Below are positions 63,087 through 64,000 of a stretch of DNA of 64,000 bases, one piece after another; the first letter of the stretch is position 1; the number at the start of each line of letters is the position of its first letter. The translations under genes and the position numbers were made by a program. The DNA lies in assembly GCA_949283695.1 (NCBI GenBank), contig CASDTX010000004.1, positions 1 through 64,000 of the forward strand, in the 5' to 3' direction. Source of the stretch: an uncultured Eubacteriales bacterium. Lineage in GTDB: Bacteria; Bacillota; Clostridia; Lachnospirales; Lachnospiraceae. The notes under the pieces were generated by a model. It did no database searches and was not told the DNA's origin. It worked only from the letters and a program-made list of their open reading frames with translations.

Positions 63087-63512
63087 ATGGCAAAAAAAGT
63101 AGAAGGTTATATCAAATTGCAGATTCCGGCTGGAAAGGCAACTCCGGCACCGCCGGTTGGTCCTGCGCTTGGACAGCACGGTGTAAACATTGTTGAATTT
63201 ACAAAGCAGTTCAATGCCAGAACAGCTGACCAGGGCGACCTGATCATCCCGGTTGTTATCACAGTCTACAATGACAGAAGCTTCAGCTTCATCACAAAGA
63301 CACCGCCGGCAGCAGTTCTGATTAAGAAGGCATGTAAGATCCAGTCCGGATCAGGCGTACCGAACAAGAATAAAGTTGCAACAATTACAAAAGCTCAGCT
63401 GCAGGAGATTGCGGAACTGAAGATGCCGGACCTGAACGCGGCATCCGTTGAGGCTGCAATGAGCATGGTGGCAGGAACCTGCCGTTCCATGGGAGTTGTT
63501 GTAGAAGAGTAG
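63087..63512 (+). CDS. rplK: Ribosomal protein L11
   Basis: A 141-residue protein with the N-terminal [22 protein letters not shown] and the C-terminal rRNA-binding domain ([21 protein letters not shown]). It forms the stalk-base GTPase centre with 23S rRNA. ATG at 63087 follows AAGGAGGTAATTGAA; the longer frame starts inside the regulatory leader. Confidence 0.96.
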   Translation: MAKKVEGYIKLQIPAGKATPAPPVGPALGQHGVNIVEFTKQFNARTADQGDLIIPVVITVYNDRSFSFITKTPPAAVLIKKACKIQSGSGVPNKNKVATITKAQLQEIAELKMPDLNAASVEAAMSMVAGTCRSMGVVVEE

Positions 63513-63583
63513 GTACCTGCGTCTCTTATCCGGTGTCCTCGGGAAGAGAGTACTGACAGGACTATGCGAAGTAGATTCACATC

Positions 63584-63613
63584 AGTGGGAGGGACAAATC
63601 CCGCCAATACCAC
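63584..63613 (+). promoter_or_regulatory. Second L1-binding-site mimic, in the rplA leader
   Basis: GTGGGAGG at 63585-63592 and AATACCAC at 63606-63613 again flank an inner stem, here GGGA/TCCC, and lie directly before AAGGAGG. The inner stem differs from the copy before rplK but keeps pairing, while the outer words are identical, the mark of a conserved RNA structure. Confidence 0.7.
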
Positions 63614-63630
63614 AAGGAGGTTATTGTAAA

Positions 63631-64000
63631 ATGAAACGAGGAAAGAAATATATTGAAGCCGCGAAAATGATCGAGAGAGGCAATCTCTACGAGAAGGACG
63701 AGGCAATTGCATTAGTAAAGAAAGTAGCAACAGCAAAGTTTGATGAGACAATCGAGGCACACATCAGAACAGGATGTGACGGACGTCACGCAGATCAGCA
63801 GATCCGTGGTGCCGTTGTGCTTCCGCACGGAACAGGTAAGAAGGTGCGTATCCTTGTATTCGCAAAGGACGCAAAGGCAGAAGAGGCAAAGGCAGCAGGC
63901 GCTGATTTCGTAGGCGGAGATGAGCTGATCCCGAAGATCCAGAACGAGGGATGGCTGGACTTTGATGTTGTTGTTGCTACACCGGATATGATGGGTATTG
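63631..64000 (+). CDS. rplA: Ribosomal protein L1 (3' end outside window)
   Basis: The first 123 codons read [17 protein letters not shown], then [24 protein letters not shown] and VLPHGTGK, all typical of L1 (full length ~230). L1 binds 23S rRNA helices 76-78 and commonly represses its own mRNA. AAGGAGG at 63614-63620 precedes the ATG; the gene is cut by the window edge. Confidence 0.96.
   Translation, partial: MKRGKKYIEAAKMIERGNLYEKDEAIALVKKVATAKFDETIEAHIRTGCDGRHADQQIRGAVVLPHGTGKKVRILVFAKDAKAEEAKAAGADFVGGDELIPKIQNEGWLDFDVVVATPDMMGI

Overview
The window looks like a chromosomal segment of a gut-type Lachnospiraceae bacterium (Clostridia, Firmicutes). The signs are strong AAGGAGG-type ribosome-binding sites, a YesM/YesN two-component pair, an agmatine/carboxynorspermidine polyamine operon, a Hol-Tox small toxin, and the rpmG-secE-nusG-rplK-rplA block in Gram-positive order. 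Species cannot be named from sequence alone. I see no rRNA, tRNA or CRISPR array.

Layout. (1) 1-10.7 kb: sugar-uptake and catabolism locus. A solute-binding protein gene is cut at the left edge by what looks like the end of an IS200/IS605-type element. Divergent from it run two ABC permeases, a YesM-type kinase, a YesN-type regulator, a DUF4867 protein, a FucI/AraA-fold isomerase and a xylulokinase. A PfkB kinase converges on them. (2) 10.7-16.3 kb: a compact type I toxin-antitoxin module (29-residue holin-like toxin plus antisense RNA), a decayed regulator remnant, a second two-component system and a Gfo/Idh/MocA oxidoreductase. (3) 16-22 kb: five-gene polyamine operon (decarboxylase, aminopropyltransferase, agmatinase, carboxynorspermidine dehydrogenase and decarboxylase) behind a leader of almost 400 nt that ends in a terminator hairpin. 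(4) 22-30.6 kb: UDP-glucose dehydrogenase, duplicated intergenic repeats, an alpha/beta hydrolase, then a striking trio: two ~70-80% similar adenylate-forming enzymes with abnormal C-terminal catalytic motifs flanking a helix-turn-helix regulator. (5) 30.7-55.7 kb: large cell-surface polysaccharide locus with two flippases, two polymerase-like membrane proteins, five glycosyltransferases, a Stealth phosphotransferase, a priming sugar transferase, an LCP ligase, an acyl-modification module (acyltransferase + ligase + acyl carrier protein) and two secreted transglutaminase/FN3 proteins. (6) 55.8-61.9 kb: 4-alpha-glucanotransferase with a divergent LacI-family regulator, MATE transporter, AI-2E-family permease and GtrA protein. 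(7) 62-64 kb: ribosomal/transcription block, with two leader hairpins resembling the L1-binding site of 23S rRNA.

How the parts relate. Regions 1 and 6 handle carbohydrate supply. Ugd in region 4 supplies UDP-glucuronate that could feed the polysaccharide of region 5. In region 5 the priming transferase and glycosyltransferases build repeat units, the Wzx/Wzy pairs export and polymerise them, the ligase/ACP/acyltransferase trio probably decorates them, and the LCP protein attaches them to the wall. The best candidates for something undescribed are the ligase-HTH-ligase trio (25.1-30.6 kb), the inverted-duplicate architecture of the toxin module (10.68-10.98 kb) and the polyamine-operon leader (15.97-16.36 kb).
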